A stretch of DNA of 64,000 nucleotides from Niastella populi (GCF_002078015.1 NZ_LWBP01000206.1:1-64000), one strand, 5' to 3'. Counted from the first letter of the stretch, positions 17,770-27,366 are shown. A program made the numbers and translations. The notes: generated by a model not told the origin, from the letters alone.

Positions 17770-18924
17770 TTAAAATTTAAACACTGCAAATAAAAAGAAC
17801 GCTGCGAACAGTATTATGATCGACCAGAAAGCAGCAAAGTTCAGTATAAGGAATTTCAGGAGGGTCTTTCCCCTGCCCTGCCCGTAAAACTTACGCATCG
17901 CTTTATAGGCATAATATACGCCATATAACAATACCACTGCTTCAATAACGCCAATCCATTGCCAGTTCATCGACTTGTGTATCTTGTTCAAACCAAAATA
18001 CACCAACAGGTTAATGAAGGTAAAGATATACAGGTATATTAAAAATATGGCGTGTGTAACGTACGGGAACTGCTGTTTTTGCCGCCGGTATAACAGGCGA
18101 AGGTAGAATGCGTACAATGGCAGCGATATAAATAACAGGTAAGGGAATGTATGGGTGAATTTCTCCAACAGGTCTTTCATCATCACCTTCTGATCGCCAT
18201 TGTACCGCTCATTCAGTTCTATTTCGCGATACCGCGCGCGACGCTCCCACCAGTTATCCCGTTTACCGGGCGGTAATGCATGCTGCGCAGAGTCATACTC
18301 TTCAACTGACCTGTATTTTCGGTCGGGGTTGGTAATATTCACATCGAACCGGCTTTTTTGTTTCTTCTCCCACTTCTTCTTTTTTTTCATGTACTTTTCC
18401 TTGAACTCATCGGTGGTGCCGGCCGTATCAGCTTCAAGCGTTTTAAGATAAGGTGTAACCGCAAGTACAAACGCACGGTCAATTACCGCTGAATCTTCCT
18501 TGTCTTTCGCATTGGCCAGCGCGGTATTTTTGGCTGAATCGAGGGTCAATTTTGCAACCCCGGCTTTCTCTGACAGTATTCTATCCTCGTTGCGTTCGTT
18601 CCAATTAAAGGTGAACAGCGAATAAAAAATGAGGAAAAATACAGCTGAAGAAAAAACATACATTCTGATGGGGTGCAGGTAACGGGCCCGCCGGCCTTCA
18701 ATATATTCTTTCGGTAAAAATCCCGGGCGGACTATCAGGTATTTGGTTGTACTGAAAAACTTACCGTCGTAGTGGGTAATGTCGTAAAAAAAATGGCTGA
18801 TCAGGCTCCAAACAGTTTCTTTTGGCTCAATATTTTCCTGTCCACAAATATGACACCAGCGCCCGATCAACTCAGCATTACAATTCAGGCAGATTTTCTC
18901 ATGACGTTCTTTACTATGTGACAA
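17770..18924 (-). CDS. DUF3667-type membrane protein with zinc ribbon
   Basis: 384 residues. Near the N-terminus a zinc-ribbon (CLNCNAELIGRWCHICGQ, two CxxC pairs) is followed by the family segment with SLISHFFYDITHYDGKFFST and RPGFLPKEYIEGRR. One membrane helix follows (about 88-105), then a long charged Lys-rich loop (about 110-245), then four or more C-terminal membrane helices. The function of the family is unknown. The only suitable start is TTG at 18924; no ATG precedes the zinc ribbon. mazG follows after 15 nt, so it probably leads a three-gene operon. Confidence 0.85.
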   Translation of the reverse strand: MSHSKERHEKICLNCNAELIGRWCHICGQENIEPKETVWSLISHFFYDITHYDGKFFSTTKYLIVRPGFLPKEYIEGRRARYLHPIRMYVFSSAVFFLIFYSLFTFNWNERNEDRILSEKAGVAKLTLDSAKNTALANAKDKEDSAVIDRAFVLAVTPYLKTLEADTAGTTDEFKEKYMKKKKKWEKKQKSRFDVNITNPDRKYRSVEEYDSAQHALPPGKRDNWWERRARYREIELNERYNGDQKVMMKDLLEKFTHTFPYLLFISLPLYAFYLRLLYRRQKQQFPYVTHAIFLIYLYIFTFINLLVYFGLNKIHKSMNWQWIGVIEAVVLLYGVYYAYKAMRKFYGQGRGKTLLKFLILNFAAFWSIIILFAAFFLFAVFKF

Positions 18925-19044
18925 AGCAGAAATTTTAACTAAAAATAAGGAAACGGGTTATTTTACAGAAAAATTCACTGATCAGTTGTATTATTGGACC
19001 AAATTATTCGTTACTAAAGCGCAAAAAATTAAGCTGTTTATAAT

Positions 19045-19881
19045 ATGACCAGAATATTGGGGTTGTCACTTCTTATTAGTTTTATTGCTCATACGGGGTA
19101 TGGTCAGCACTACTACAATGACATTGTAATGACCGGCGAAATTGCCAAAAAAAGAGCGGTTTACCAGGCCAATAAGGTGAAAAGCGTAAAAATGACCAGC
19201 TTCGACGGCAATAATCAACCTATTGAGGGGTTCAGCAGCGCACAGGCTGTAGGCGGCAATTTTGCCACCATTACCACCGAAACGTTGAACAGCCTTAGCG
19301 GTAAGGACGAGATTACGCATTATTTTAACGATAAAGGACAACTTACCCAAAGCATCGATACCACCGATGGCAACAAGGTGATCATTCAATATACTTACGA
19401 TGCCGGCAACCAGATCGCAGGCATTGTGAATATGTCGTTCTCACCCGGCGGCTACTCAACCAGGGAACAACACCTGTGGTTTTATAATAAAGCCGGCAAA
19501 CCGGAAAAAATGCTGAAGATCAAAAACGGCACCGATACTACCGTTGTCAGCTTCAGGCTCGATGAAAAAGAAAATGTAGGCGAGGAAAGAAGCGTTCATG
19601 CCGGCACCGAACAACCTGCATTCTATTACTACTATGATGATAAAAACCGGCTGACCGATGTAGTTAGATACAATAACCGCGCTAAAAGATTGTTACCCGA
19701 TTATATTTTCGAATACGATGAAGCAGGCCGTATATCCATGATGCTGGTGACCACCGCAGGCGGCGCCGATTATCAAAGATGGTTGTACAAATACGACGAA
19801 AAAGGTTTGAAGCAGCGTGACGAGTGTTACAGCAAGAACAAAATGCTGATCGGGAAGATCGAATACAGTTATAAGTTCTAA
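19045..19881 (+). CDS. Secreted protein with YD-repeat-like segments
   Basis: 278 residues with a signal peptide (MTRILGLSLLISFIAHTGYG). The remainder is rich in short beta-strand units of the YD/RHS kind, for example YTYDAGNQIAGIVN, YYDDKNRLTDVVRY and EYDEAGRISMMLV. Such units bind carbohydrate or form shells in RHS proteins, but this protein is too short for a shell and has no toxin domain. The function is not recognised. It stands alone between divergent and convergent neighbours and is followed by a strong bidirectional terminator. Confidence 0.75.
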   Translation: MTRILGLSLLISFIAHTGYGQHYYNDIVMTGEIAKKRAVYQANKVKSVKMTSFDGNNQPIEGFSSAQAVGGNFATITTETLNSLSGKDEITHYFNDKGQLTQSIDTTDGNKVIIQYTYDAGNQIAGIVNMSFSPGGYSTREQHLWFYNKAGKPEKMLKIKNGTDTTVVSFRLDEKENVGEERSVHAGTEQPAFYYYYDDKNRLTDVVRYNNRAKRLLPDYIFEYDEAGRISMMLVTTAGGADYQRWLYKYDEKGLKQRDECYSKNKMLIGKIEYSYKF

Positions 19882-19896
19882 GTGATAAGTTTCCAT

Positions 19897-19935
19897 AAAA
19901 ATGGGCGCCTGTGTAACACAAGCGCCCATTTTTTT
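19897..19935. terminator. Bidirectional terminator between convergent genes
   Basis: AAAAATGGGCGC and GCGCCCATTTTT form a 12-bp stem (19897-19908 with 19922-19933), flanked by A on the left and T on the right, so it can serve both the gene ending at 19881 and the one ending at 19981. A short GTGAGCGGTGAATTGTGAG tract follows at 19946-19966. Confidence 0.85.
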
Positions 19936-19980
19936 ATAGTTAATAGTGAGCGGTGAATTGTGAGGGAGTTCGCGAATTTC

Positions 19981-22548
19981 TTATTTTACCGGCCTTATCA
20001 CACTGGCAATATAGGCTACCAGCACACAAATAAGTACCGCCGCCGCAGGATACAGGAAGAAATTAATAACACCGGCCGCCTGAATAAAATACAAACAGAT
20101 GGCGCTTACAATAAATCCGATAATAATTCCGGCGCTGTGAATGCGCGGGAAGAAAATACCGGCCACAAACATCCCGGCCAGGCAACCACCGAATAAGCCG
20201 ATGATCTTTATGTACTGGTCCCAGATGGAAGCATTGCGCAGGTATACCATATAAATAGCGATCAAACAACCCAGCGCACCCAGAACAACGGTGGTCCAGC
20301 GGGCAAATACAAATCGTTGTTTATCGGTGCTTGCGGGCTTTACGCTTTGATAAAAATCGGTAGTTATAACCGTAGCAATAGAGTTCATACTGCTGCTGAT
20401 GGTCGACATGGTGGCGGCAAACAAACCGGCGATAACGAGGCCGGCCAAACCCGAAGGCAACTGATTGCTTATGTACCAGGGAAAAACATCGTCGGTGCGG
20501 CCATGCGGGTTCAATGCAGCCGGGTGATGTTTATAATAAACCCATAACGCAGTACCTACGCTAAAGAAAATAAGCGACGCCGGTATTACAAGTATGGCAT
20601 TGGTGTAAATCGATTTCTTTGCTTCTTTTTCTGTAGAGGTGGTAAGATAACGCTGCACTACTACCTGGTCAGATGAATAGGTTACCAGTTGCGTTAAAAA
20701 TCCGCCAACGAACACTACCCACAATACCGGTTCGGTGATGGTCCAATCGGTAATAGCCAGCCGGAATTTATCGTGCTGCATGGCTTCATTGAACAATTGT
20801 CCGAAACCGCCATTCATTGAATTGGCTATAAAGAAAAGTGTTGCCAGGGCGCCGCCCAACAATACACCCACCTGCATTACTTCGGTCCATACCACTGCTT
20901 CTATACCGCCCGATACGCTATAGGCGGTAGTGATAATACTGGTGCCTACGATACAAAGAAAGATATCGATACCGGTGACCGCACTCAACACAAGTGCCGG
21001 TAAGTAAATTACGATGCCCAACCTGCTCACCTGGAACAATACAAACGTTAAACTGCCCAGCCATTTTACCTGGCGGTTGAAGCGGATGTTCAGGTATTCA
21101 TATACGCTGGTGAGTTTTAGTTTACGGAAATAGGGCAAATAAAAATAAACGACTATCGGCGCCACCACCACTATCATTACATTGTTCAGGAGATAAACCC
21201 AATCGGTGGCATAGGCTTTTGCGGGAATGGCAATAAACGTCAATGCGCTTAGTTTGGAACCGAAGATACTGAGGCCCGCCGCCCACCAGGGAATTTTACC
21301 ACCGCCGAGGAAAAAGCCGCTTGTAGTGCGTTGCATGTTCCGCGATACTATAACGCTGATGGCTATCACCAGTATAAAGTAAATGCCTACAATGGTCCAG
21401 TCGAACAACCGAAAACCGCCGGGTGGTTGTATGGGTGTTGCCATCAATACGCGGTTGGTGCGGGTACCGGGGCGCACCTCACCACCCGGAAGCACCAGGT
21501 TACCATTCCAGATCACAGTGGTTGTGGTAACCGGCGCCCAGGTGCTGGCATTGGGGTTGCTCTCCGCATCGGCCAGTTTTTCTGTGTTGACATCTCCTAT
21601 TGTGCTCCATGAATTGGTAATGGAATTGTACATCCACACCGCGCTTGAAAAGCCCGGATGTTTTTGTTGCAGCGCAGCATTCTGATCGAAATAATTCCCG
21701 TTGTCGCCGCCAAACAACAGCAAATGGGTTTGCCCGGTTGTAAACGCGGGCGAGGGCGCGGCGGTTACCGGTTGCGGCAGATCGGCAATTCTTTGCCAGC
21801 CGGCCGATTTACCGGGAACATATTTGTATGCATCTTTTAAAAAGGTTCGATGCAGGATGCTATCGCCTGGTTGTTTTTCAATTGCAGCGCCGCTGAATAA
21901 ATAAAAAGCGCCCTCCTGGGTGCCGGCAACCGCCAGCATTCTGGCTGCTCCGGGCCAGGCGCCGGGAGATGCCCATGAACGTTGTGCTGCAGGCAATGCC
22001 AGATCGAGCACCCAGAAATTCTTTTCGGCCTGCGTAGCGGTTGGCTCTTTTGTTCCACCGGCTATATACAGTTTCGAACCGATCATTATCCCGCACGCAT
22101 TGGCAATGGGTGTAGGTAATGAAGGCAGGTTTTCCGTTTCTATAACGCCGTTCTTATACCGCAGAATCAGCACATCGCTGTAATGACGGCTTGCGTCACT
22201 GCCGCCGGCAATGATCACACCATCCTGCCAGGTGCAGGAAACACCATAAGCCAGCGGATGGGGTAAACGGCCTGCTTCTTTCCATTGACCGTTTGCCTGT
22301 TCAAGAACAAAGATTTTATCGTACCAGGTTTTGTTACCGCCGTTCCAGGGTGTGCCGCCCTTTCCAAAATTTGAACCGCCGGCAACCAGCAGGGCGCCGT
22401 TCGATACACCTGCAAATGAACCGGCGTAACCAACTTCATCGGGTATGGCAGGCAACTGCGCCCACTGCAGGTAGGGCTTGGTTGAGTCGTTACCAAAACC
22501 GGTAATACCAAGAAGGAGAAGAAATATATAGAGAATTCGTTTTTTCAT
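19981..22548 (-). CDS. Kelch mutarotase fused to a sodium:solute symporter (sialic acid uptake)
   Basis: 855 residues from the ATG at 22548. A longer frame opening at a GTG (22629) would run through a repeat tract and spoil the signal peptide MKKRILYIFLLLLGITG. Residues about 25-372 are a kelch propeller of the cyclically permuted mutarotase family (NanM-like; repeated GALLVAGGSN, VIIAGGSD, LYIAGGT, LLLFGGDNG). Residues about 381-855 are a sodium:solute symporter with 13 or so helices (VSRNMQRTTSGFFLGGGKIPW is the usual start of that family). In NanM systems the propeller speeds anomer exchange of N-acetylneuraminate. Here it would sit outside the membrane, joined to its importer. It is the last gene of the sialic acid locus, 156 nt after nanA. 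Confidence 0.9.
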   Translation of the reverse strand: MKKRILYIFLLLLGITGFGNDSTKPYLQWAQLPAIPDEVGYAGSFAGVSNGALLVAGGSNFGKGGTPWNGGNKTWYDKIFVLEQANGQWKEAGRLPHPLAYGVSCTWQDGVIIAGGSDASRHYSDVLILRYKNGVIETENLPSLPTPIANACGIMIGSKLYIAGGTKEPTATQAEKNFWVLDLALPAAQRSWASPGAWPGAARMLAVAGTQEGAFYLFSGAAIEKQPGDSILHRTFLKDAYKYVPGKSAGWQRIADLPQPVTAAPSPAFTTGQTHLLLFGGDNGNYFDQNAALQQKHPGFSSAVWMYNSITNSWSTIGDVNTEKLADAESNPNASTWAPVTTTTVIWNGNLVLPGGEVRPGTRTNRVLMATPIQPPGGFRLFDWTIVGIYFILVIAISVIVSRNMQRTTSGFFLGGGKIPWWAAGLSIFGSKLSALTFIAIPAKAYATDWVYLLNNVMIVVVAPIVVYFYLPYFRKLKLTSVYEYLNIRFNRQVKWLGSLTFVLFQVSRLGIVIYLPALVLSAVTGIDIFLCIVGTSIITTAYSVSGGIEAVVWTEVMQVGVLLGGALATLFFIANSMNGGFGQLFNEAMQHDKFRLAITDWTITEPVLWVVFVGGFLTQLVTYSSDQVVVQRYLTTSTEKEAKKSIYTNAILVIPASLIFFSVGTALWVYYKHHPAALNPHGRTDDVFPWYISNQLPSGLAGLVIAGLFAATMSTISSSMNSIATVITTDFYQSVKPASTDKQRFVFARWTTVVLGALGCLIAIYMVYLRNASIWDQYIKIIGLFGGCLAGMFVAGIFFPRIHSAGIIIGFIVSAICLYFIQAAGVINFFLYPAAAVLICVLVAYIASVIRPVK

Positions 22549-22563
22549 ATTGCTTTTCGTTAC

Positions 22564-22654
22564 GGCGAGTGGAAAATGGCGAGCCTCGCAATTATTCAGA
22601 ATGCCAAAAGTTCGACACCTACTCGCCACTAGCTACTCTCCATTAGCCATTCAC
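22564..22654. repeat. Inverted degenerate repeat arms between nanA and the symporter gene
   Basis: The left arm (22564-22584, GGCGAGTGG/ATGGCGAG units) and right arm (about 22619-22654, CTCGCCACT/CTCTCCATT/GCCATTCACC units) are complementary in sense. The left arm runs into CCTCGCAATT, a word close to CCTCGCGAATTT found after a similar tract at about 35895. Confidence 0.6.
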
Positions 22655-22704
22655 CAAAGACCTTTACAAGCCTGATGCATCACTTTATATACAGATCATT
22701 TTAT

Positions 22705-23643
22705 TTAAAATACAGTCGCTGCCTTTGGCTTACAGATCCAGTCAAAGAAACCAATACTTTTCAGATCTGCTTCCAGCAGTTTATATTCATGCTCTTTGAA
22801 CGGGTTCAGTGGATAGCGTACATTGCCGCAATCGAAACCGATCAGTTTCATCATCGCTTTTTGCGCACGCAATCCGCCGTACTTTACGATAACACGCACC
22901 ATTTCCACTGAAATATATTGCAATCGCTGCGCCTCTTTCAGGTTGCCTTTTTTGAATTCTTCCATCAGCGTATTGTACAAAGGCGCTACAAAATTATACG
23001 TGCTGCCAATAAATCCATTGGCGCCGGTGGCCAGTGCGCTCAGCAACATTTCATCGGTACCGTACAGGATATCGTATTTATTATTGCTGAAGTTAACGCA
23101 AGCCTGGTAGTCGTGGATCAGCGGGGCGGTATATTTAATACCGGCAAAAGAGGGGATGGCCTCGCCTGCTTTTTCAAGCAGCTTCACCATATCGAGACTG
23201 ATACCTGTCAATACCGGGATATTATAATAATAAAGCGGCAATGATGGCGCCCCTTTGGCAATCTCCTGCAAACACGCCACCAGCAGATCGATGGAATCAA
23301 CTTTAAAATAAGTAGAGGGTGTTGCCGAGATGCAATCGGCGCCGATCTGTTGCGCATGTTCTGCCAGGTGGCGGGCTTCCGTAATGCTGTTATGCCCTAC
23401 ATGCACAAATACCAGCAGTCGTTTATCCGCAGCTTTTACAAATGCTTCGGCCAGTTGTTTTCTCTCTTCTGTGGTCAGGGATGGCCCTTCACCGGTGCTT
23501 CCGCATACAAACATGCCCTTTACCTTATTATCGATCAAAAGGTTCACTACATCGGGTACTTTGCTGAAATTGATGCTTCCATCAGGGTACATGGGTGTAA
23601 AAGGAGCCGATAACAGTCCGCTAATGTGACTTGGTGTGTTCAT
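22705..23643 (-). CDS. nanA: N-acetylneuraminate lyase
   Basis: 312 residues of the DapA/NanA aldolase family. It splits N-acetylneuraminate to N-acetylmannosamine and pyruvate through a Schiff base. Visible site residues are CGSTGEGPSLTTEER (carboxylate binding), YYYNIPVLTG (catalytic Tyr) and GIKYT (Schiff-base Lys). YGTDEMLL matches the GxDE segment that distinguishes sialic acid lyases from dihydrodipicolinate synthases. The fold is a TIM barrel and the protein is cytosolic. It lies 13 nt downstream of the sialidase, in one operon. Confidence 0.92.
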   Translation of the reverse strand: MNTPSHISGLLSAPFTPMYPDGSINFSKVPDVVNLLIDNKVKGMFVCGSTGEGPSLTTEERKQLAEAFVKAADKRLLVFVHVGHNSITEARHLAEHAQQIGADCISATPSTYFKVDSIDLLVACLQEIAKGAPSLPLYYYNIPVLTGISLDMVKLLEKAGEAIPSFAGIKYTAPLIHDYQACVNFSNNKYDILYGTDEMLLSALATGANGFIGSTYNFVAPLYNTLMEEFKKGNLKEAQRLQYISVEMVRVIVKYGGLRAQKAMMKLIGFDCGNVRYPLNPFKEHEYKLLEADLKSIGFFDWICKPKAATVF

Positions 23644-23656
23644 TATCTATATTGGT

Positions 23657-24817
23657 TTATTTCTGTTTCAACAATTCTTTCGCTGCCAGCTTTTGAAAAA
23701 CGATGGTTTCATAGGGATGCTTTTTTCCCGCTTCATATAAACAACCGATGTCTCCGCCCGGCAACAGCACCATACAGGAATAGGCCGACGGACCTGTATA
23801 AAGGGTACGGATAACCGGCCAGGTTTGTCCTTCATCGAAGCTTGCCCTGATGGTCATGTTTATCCGTTTGGCCGATGCCGGGTTCAGGAACAGCATACAA
23901 CTTTTTGTTTTCTTACCCGGCCACGAATACCTTAATATACTTGCCTGGCAAACCGGTTCAACCAGCGCCGGCACGTTGGCAGGGGCCGTCCAGGTAATGC
24001 CGCCATCATAACTGATCGCATAGGCGCGGCAATTACGCTGAAAATACGAGCGCATGTTCATGAGCAATGTACCATTGCCATCGGCCACTTCTATCACCTG
24101 GCATTCGTTCATCTTCGGCGTAATGGTGCCGCCCAGTTTCCAGGTGGCGCCATGATCGTCGCTATAGATGCTGTGCGAACCCATATTGGGATGGCCCTGT
24201 TTTGGAATAGTGGTTGAGTCGTCATAACTGAAATCGCAGGGGATCACCAGGCGGCCTTTGTGCAGGCCATTTTGTATCTGAATGCCAATACCCGGACCGG
24301 TGGCATACCAACCCCACTCCTTCTTTTTGGTGGCAGCAGTGATGTTTTCAGGAGCCGACCACGTAAGGCCATCGTCCCTGCTTCTGCTTATCCATACGGT
24401 ACGGGTACTGCGGCTGAGCTTTTTTATTATATCGCCTTCTTTATCATCGCCGAGGTTGTGAGTCATCAGTAAACATATGGCGCCGGTTTCGGCATCCACC
24501 ACGGGGCAGGGATTGCCGCAGGTGTTGGCGCTATCGTCCCAGATAACCTGCTGCGCACTCCAGGTGCGGCCGCCATCGGTTGAGCGCTTCACCAACATAT
24601 CGATATCACCGGCATCGGCCGCGTTGTTCCTGCGACCTTCGCAAAACGCCAGCAGGGTTCCGTTATTCGTTGTAACGATGGCGGGAATGCGGTAACTTTT
24701 ATAACCGTCGGTGCCAGATACGAAGAGCGCCATTGTATCGGGCGTAGAACGTACCTGTGCACAAACGGGTATCCATAGCTGCGTAACCAATACGAGTAAA
24801 AAATATATTCTTTGCAT
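23657..24817 (-). CDS. Secreted exo-alpha-sialidase
   Basis: 386 residues with signal peptide [21 protein letters not shown]. The catalytic Arg motif YRIPAIV is near residue 42, followed by the acidic segment FCEGRRN. Five Asp-boxes are visible ([40 protein letters not shown]), defining the six-bladed GH33 propeller. It releases terminal sialic acid from host or microbial glycans in the periplasm or outside the cell. It has short gaps to nanA (13 nt) and to the upstream lyase gene (9 nt), so it is translated from the same message. Confidence 0.94.
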   Translation of the reverse strand: MQRIYFLLVLVTQLWIPVCAQVRSTPDTMALFVSGTDGYKSYRIPAIVTTNNGTLLAFCEGRRNNAADAGDIDMLVKRSTDGGRTWSAQQVIWDDSANTCGNPCPVVDAETGAICLLMTHNLGDDKEGDIIKKLSRSTRTVWISRSRDDGLTWSAPENITAATKKKEWGWYATGPGIGIQIQNGLHKGRLVIPCDFSYDDSTTIPKQGHPNMGSHSIYSDDHGATWKLGGTITPKMNECQVIEVADGNGTLLMNMRSYFQRNCRAYAISYDGGITWTAPANVPALVEPVCQASILRYSWPGKKTKSCMLFLNPASAKRINMTIRASFDEGQTWPVIRTLYTGPSAYSCMVLLPGGDIGCLYEAGKKHPYETIVFQKLAAKELLKQK

Positions 24818-24826
24818 AGTTTGTTC

Positions 24827-25780
24827 CTATCTGTAAGTGTTCGCTTCAGTTAAAATAAAAAACTCCGGCATCATTTCGCGGGCAATAGCCCGCAGCCTGG
24901 CCACTTCACTTTCATCGATGCCCTGGTAGGGCCAGCGCAATCTGGTGCCTGCATTTGTCCAACCGCCAATGGCAGCCAGTAATTTGTCAGCCGCCTGATT
25001 GGTGTATCCTTTGTCATCGATATACGGAGCTATGTGCTGGTTCATGAACAACCGGATCCGCCGTTCGAGTTTCAATGCACGCGGCAGATCGGTCAACATC
25101 ATTTCATACCATTGCTGCGCAGCACCAGGGTGCAAACAGGCTACGTTCGAATAGGCGCCATGTGCGCCGTAACTGATACCCGTAGCAAGATGATGGCCCG
25201 GTACAAACACGGAGATCCCGGGCGCATATTTTTTCATGGCTGCATACCATTGTTCATCGCCTCCGCCAACCTTGCAACCAACCAGTTCTATCCCTGCTTC
25301 CTGCAGCTGGTAAAACTCTTCGGGGGTCAATCGCTTTTTGGCATGAGGCGGATTGTATAGAACCAGTCCCACCTCCCCGGCTACTTCGGTTAACTCTTTC
25401 AGGTAGCTGATGGCTTCCCGCATACCGGGGGCCGACCAATCGGGCAGAATTACCTGGATAGCGCCCGGCTGCAAAGCAGCAGCCCGTTTAACGCGATCGC
25501 GCGCCATAACCGGAATGGGATGACAGGCGCCGATCTGGAAAGGCATACCCGCCGCATGGCATTTCTCAGCCAGCAGGGTATTGATGGTATCAAACTCTTC
25601 TTCGGTTTGATTGTAAAACTCACCGGCAGTACCATTTGAATAAATGCCATTCACCTGCATGGCGATAATGGTATCTATCTCTTCTTCCAGCTTGCGGTAA
25701 TCGATGCTGTCATCATTATTGATGGGTAGTAACAACGTGGCCCAATTACCTTTGATATCTGCTGCCTGTAGTGGAATCAT
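24827..25780 (-). CDS. DapA-family lyase of unassigned substrate
   Basis: 317 residues. The TIM-barrel aldolase signatures are present: SNGTAGEFYNQTEEE (carboxylate loop), GLVLYNPPHAKKRLTPEE (catalytic Tyr) and VGCKVGGGDEQW (Schiff-base Lys). The GxDE signature of sialic acid lyases is replaced by FVPGHHLATG, so it is not a second NanA. It also lacks the context of lysine synthesis. It lies between SusD and the sialidase, with 9 nt to the latter, so it probably acts on a sugar acid or on a sialic acid variant. The substrate is inference. Confidence 0.82.
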   Translation of the reverse strand: MIPLQAADIKGNWATLLLPINNDDSIDYRKLEEEIDTIIAMQVNGIYSNGTAGEFYNQTEEEFDTINTLLAEKCHAAGMPFQIGACHPIPVMARDRVKRAAALQPGAIQVILPDWSAPGMREAISYLKELTEVAGEVGLVLYNPPHAKKRLTPEEFYQLQEAGIELVGCKVGGGDEQWYAAMKKYAPGISVFVPGHHLATGISYGAHGAYSNVACLHPGAAQQWYEMMLTDLPRALKLERRIRLFMNQHIAPYIDDKGYTNQAADKLLAAIGGWTNAGTRLRWPYQGIDESEVARLRAIAREMMPEFFILTEANTYR

Positions 25781-25839
25781 ATATCTTATTTAATAACAAC
25801 TGGTTGTTTCCATTAGCACATTGGTACATTGCTATTTGA

Positions 25840-25886
25840 GGTGTGCCGCACTTTCCCGGCTGTGTCAAATGTAAGTGTGGCACACC
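25840..25886. promoter_or_regulatory. Intercistronic hairpin behind susD
   Basis: GGTGTGCCGCACTT (25840-25853) and AAGTGTGGCACACC (25873-25886) form a 14-bp stem with one mismatch and a 19-nt loop. It starts 7 nt after the SusD stop and lacks a T-run. It may stabilise or partly terminate the susCD message so that downstream enzymes are made in smaller amounts. Half of it resembles the terminator at 47638-47661. Confidence 0.55.
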
Positions 25887-25893
25887 CTGCCTA

Positions 25894-27366
25894 TTAATAT
25901 CCATCCGTTTGTTCCAACTGCCCGTTATTGGCCAGCACATTGGCGGCCAGCGGCCAGAACAGGGGTGTGGTTTTTCCAACCAGGTTCGGCACATAGTTGT
26001 ACACATCGATAGTACCGCCCTTATGGAAGCGAACGAGATCATACCAGCGCTTGTTCTCAAAGAACAACTCCCGGCCGCGTTCATCTAGTATTTCTTTTTC
26101 AACACTTAATTTATCGGCAGCGCCTGTATAATCACCGATGCCTGCGCGGTTACGGGTTTTGTTCAGGTATTCGATCGCTTTTGTCGTATTACTTATTCCG
26201 GCATAGGCTTCCGCAGCCATAAGGAATACTTCACCCAACCGGTACATGATGATATCATTATCGGGCACGCGGTCATCGGCATATTTTGTTCCGGGTAATT
26301 TGGTGATCCAGGAAATTTTTGGTGTGGCGCCGTGGCGTTCGGTAACCCAGGTAAATGGAATTCGTTTGTCGTCACCTGCAAACAGCGCTTTTGATTTGGG
26401 GCTGATCTGGTAAGCGCCCTGTCCGTTGGAAGTAGTGATACAATATGGTAAACTATCCAGGTTGGTGGCGCCGGTTATACCGGTGAGATAAGGAAGGGCG
26501 TTGATCGCATAATTGTTGAAGCTTTCATCGCGGTTAAAGTAAGCCGCCAGTATTATTTCACTGTTGGCGCGCGAAGTAGTGACTTCCCGGAAATCGGTTC
26601 GCAGGCTGAGGCCGGATATTTTTTCCACTTCCGCCAACGCCGCAATAGCGTCATTAAAATCACTGGCGCCGCCTGCAAGCACTTTGGCGCTCCATAACTT
26701 CGCATCTGCTTTCAATGTTTGCGCGGCAGCGTAGGAGAACCGATACCTGCTGGTAATTGCCTTTTCAGGAAAGAGGGAAATGGCCCGGTCAAGATCGGTA
26801 ATGATCTGTTTTATTACTTCCGTCGCTTCCGACCGCGGCAACCGGGGCACATTCTCATCGGTAATTGCCTGCAGCATCAACGGTGCATCGCCAATTATAC
26901 GCACCAGGCTGAAATAGAGGTACGCCCGTAAGCTGAGCGCTTCTGCAATCACTTTTTTCTTTGTGTTCTCATTGGTGAACGGAAAGGTTTCGATCTTCGA
27001 CAACAGCAGGTTGCAGTTGCCAATGGCCTTATACCAGTTGGTGTAATCGAACGCGCCGGTAGTTGGGGTTATGTTGTGCGTCCATGCCTGGGTAAACCGG
27101 GAGTTGAGCGCCGAGATCAGTTCTTCACCGCGTTCGGTTCCGTAAGTAAGGTTATTGGCAATACCGGTTATGTTCTGGGGGCCTGTTCGGGCCGAGCCGC
27201 GCAGGTACATATAAATTCCCACAACGTACGGATCAAAATCACTTTCGTTTTGAAAATAGTCGGCATCGGTAATGGACGATTCCGTTTTTGCCTCCAGTAA
27301 CTTTTCACAGCCGGTGCCAATGATCAGCAGCCAGCAGCTTATTGTAAGAAGAAATAATTTGTTCAT
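25894..27366 (-). CDS. SusD/RagB outer-membrane lipoprotein (sialic acid locus)
   Basis: 490 residues. The lipoprotein signal peptide ends in GTGCEKLLEAK (lipobox Cys about residue 19). The body has the helical TPR-like SusD fold, and the C-terminal part contains YRLGEVFLMAAEAYAGI, a standard SusD segment, and LDERGRELFFENKRWYDLVR, the most conserved signature of the family. It caps the SusC barrel and captures glycan. It follows susC after 30 nt. Given the operon, the ligand is probably a sialylated or sialic-acid-containing compound. Confidence 0.95.
   Translation of the reverse strand: MNKLFLLTISCWLLIIGTGCEKLLEAKTESSITDADYFQNESDFDPYVVGIYMYLRGSARTGPQNITGIANNLTYGTERGEELISALNSRFTQAWTHNITPTTGAFDYTNWYKAIGNCNLLLSKIETFPFTNENTKKKVIAEALSLRAYLYFSLVRIIGDAPLMLQAITDENVPRLPRSEATEVIKQIITDLDRAISLFPEKAITSRYRFSYAAAQTLKADAKLWSAKVLAGGASDFNDAIAALAEVEKISGLSLRTDFREVTTSRANSEIILAAYFNRDESFNNYAINALPYLTGITGATNLDSLPYCITTSNGQGAYQISPKSKALFAGDDKRIPFTWVTERHGATPKISWITKLPGTKYADDRVPDNDIIMYRLGEVFLMAAEAYAGISNTTKAIEYLNKTRNRAGIGDYTGAADKLSVEKEILDERGRELFFENKRWYDLVRFHKGGTIDVYNYVPNLVGKTTPLFWPLAANVLANNGQLEQTDGY

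Noticed and set aside
22549-22629. Extended N-terminus for the kelch-symporter gene from a GTG codon
   Set aside because: It would translate a repeat tract and place 27 charged residues before a clean signal peptide; the ATG at 22548 explains the protein better.
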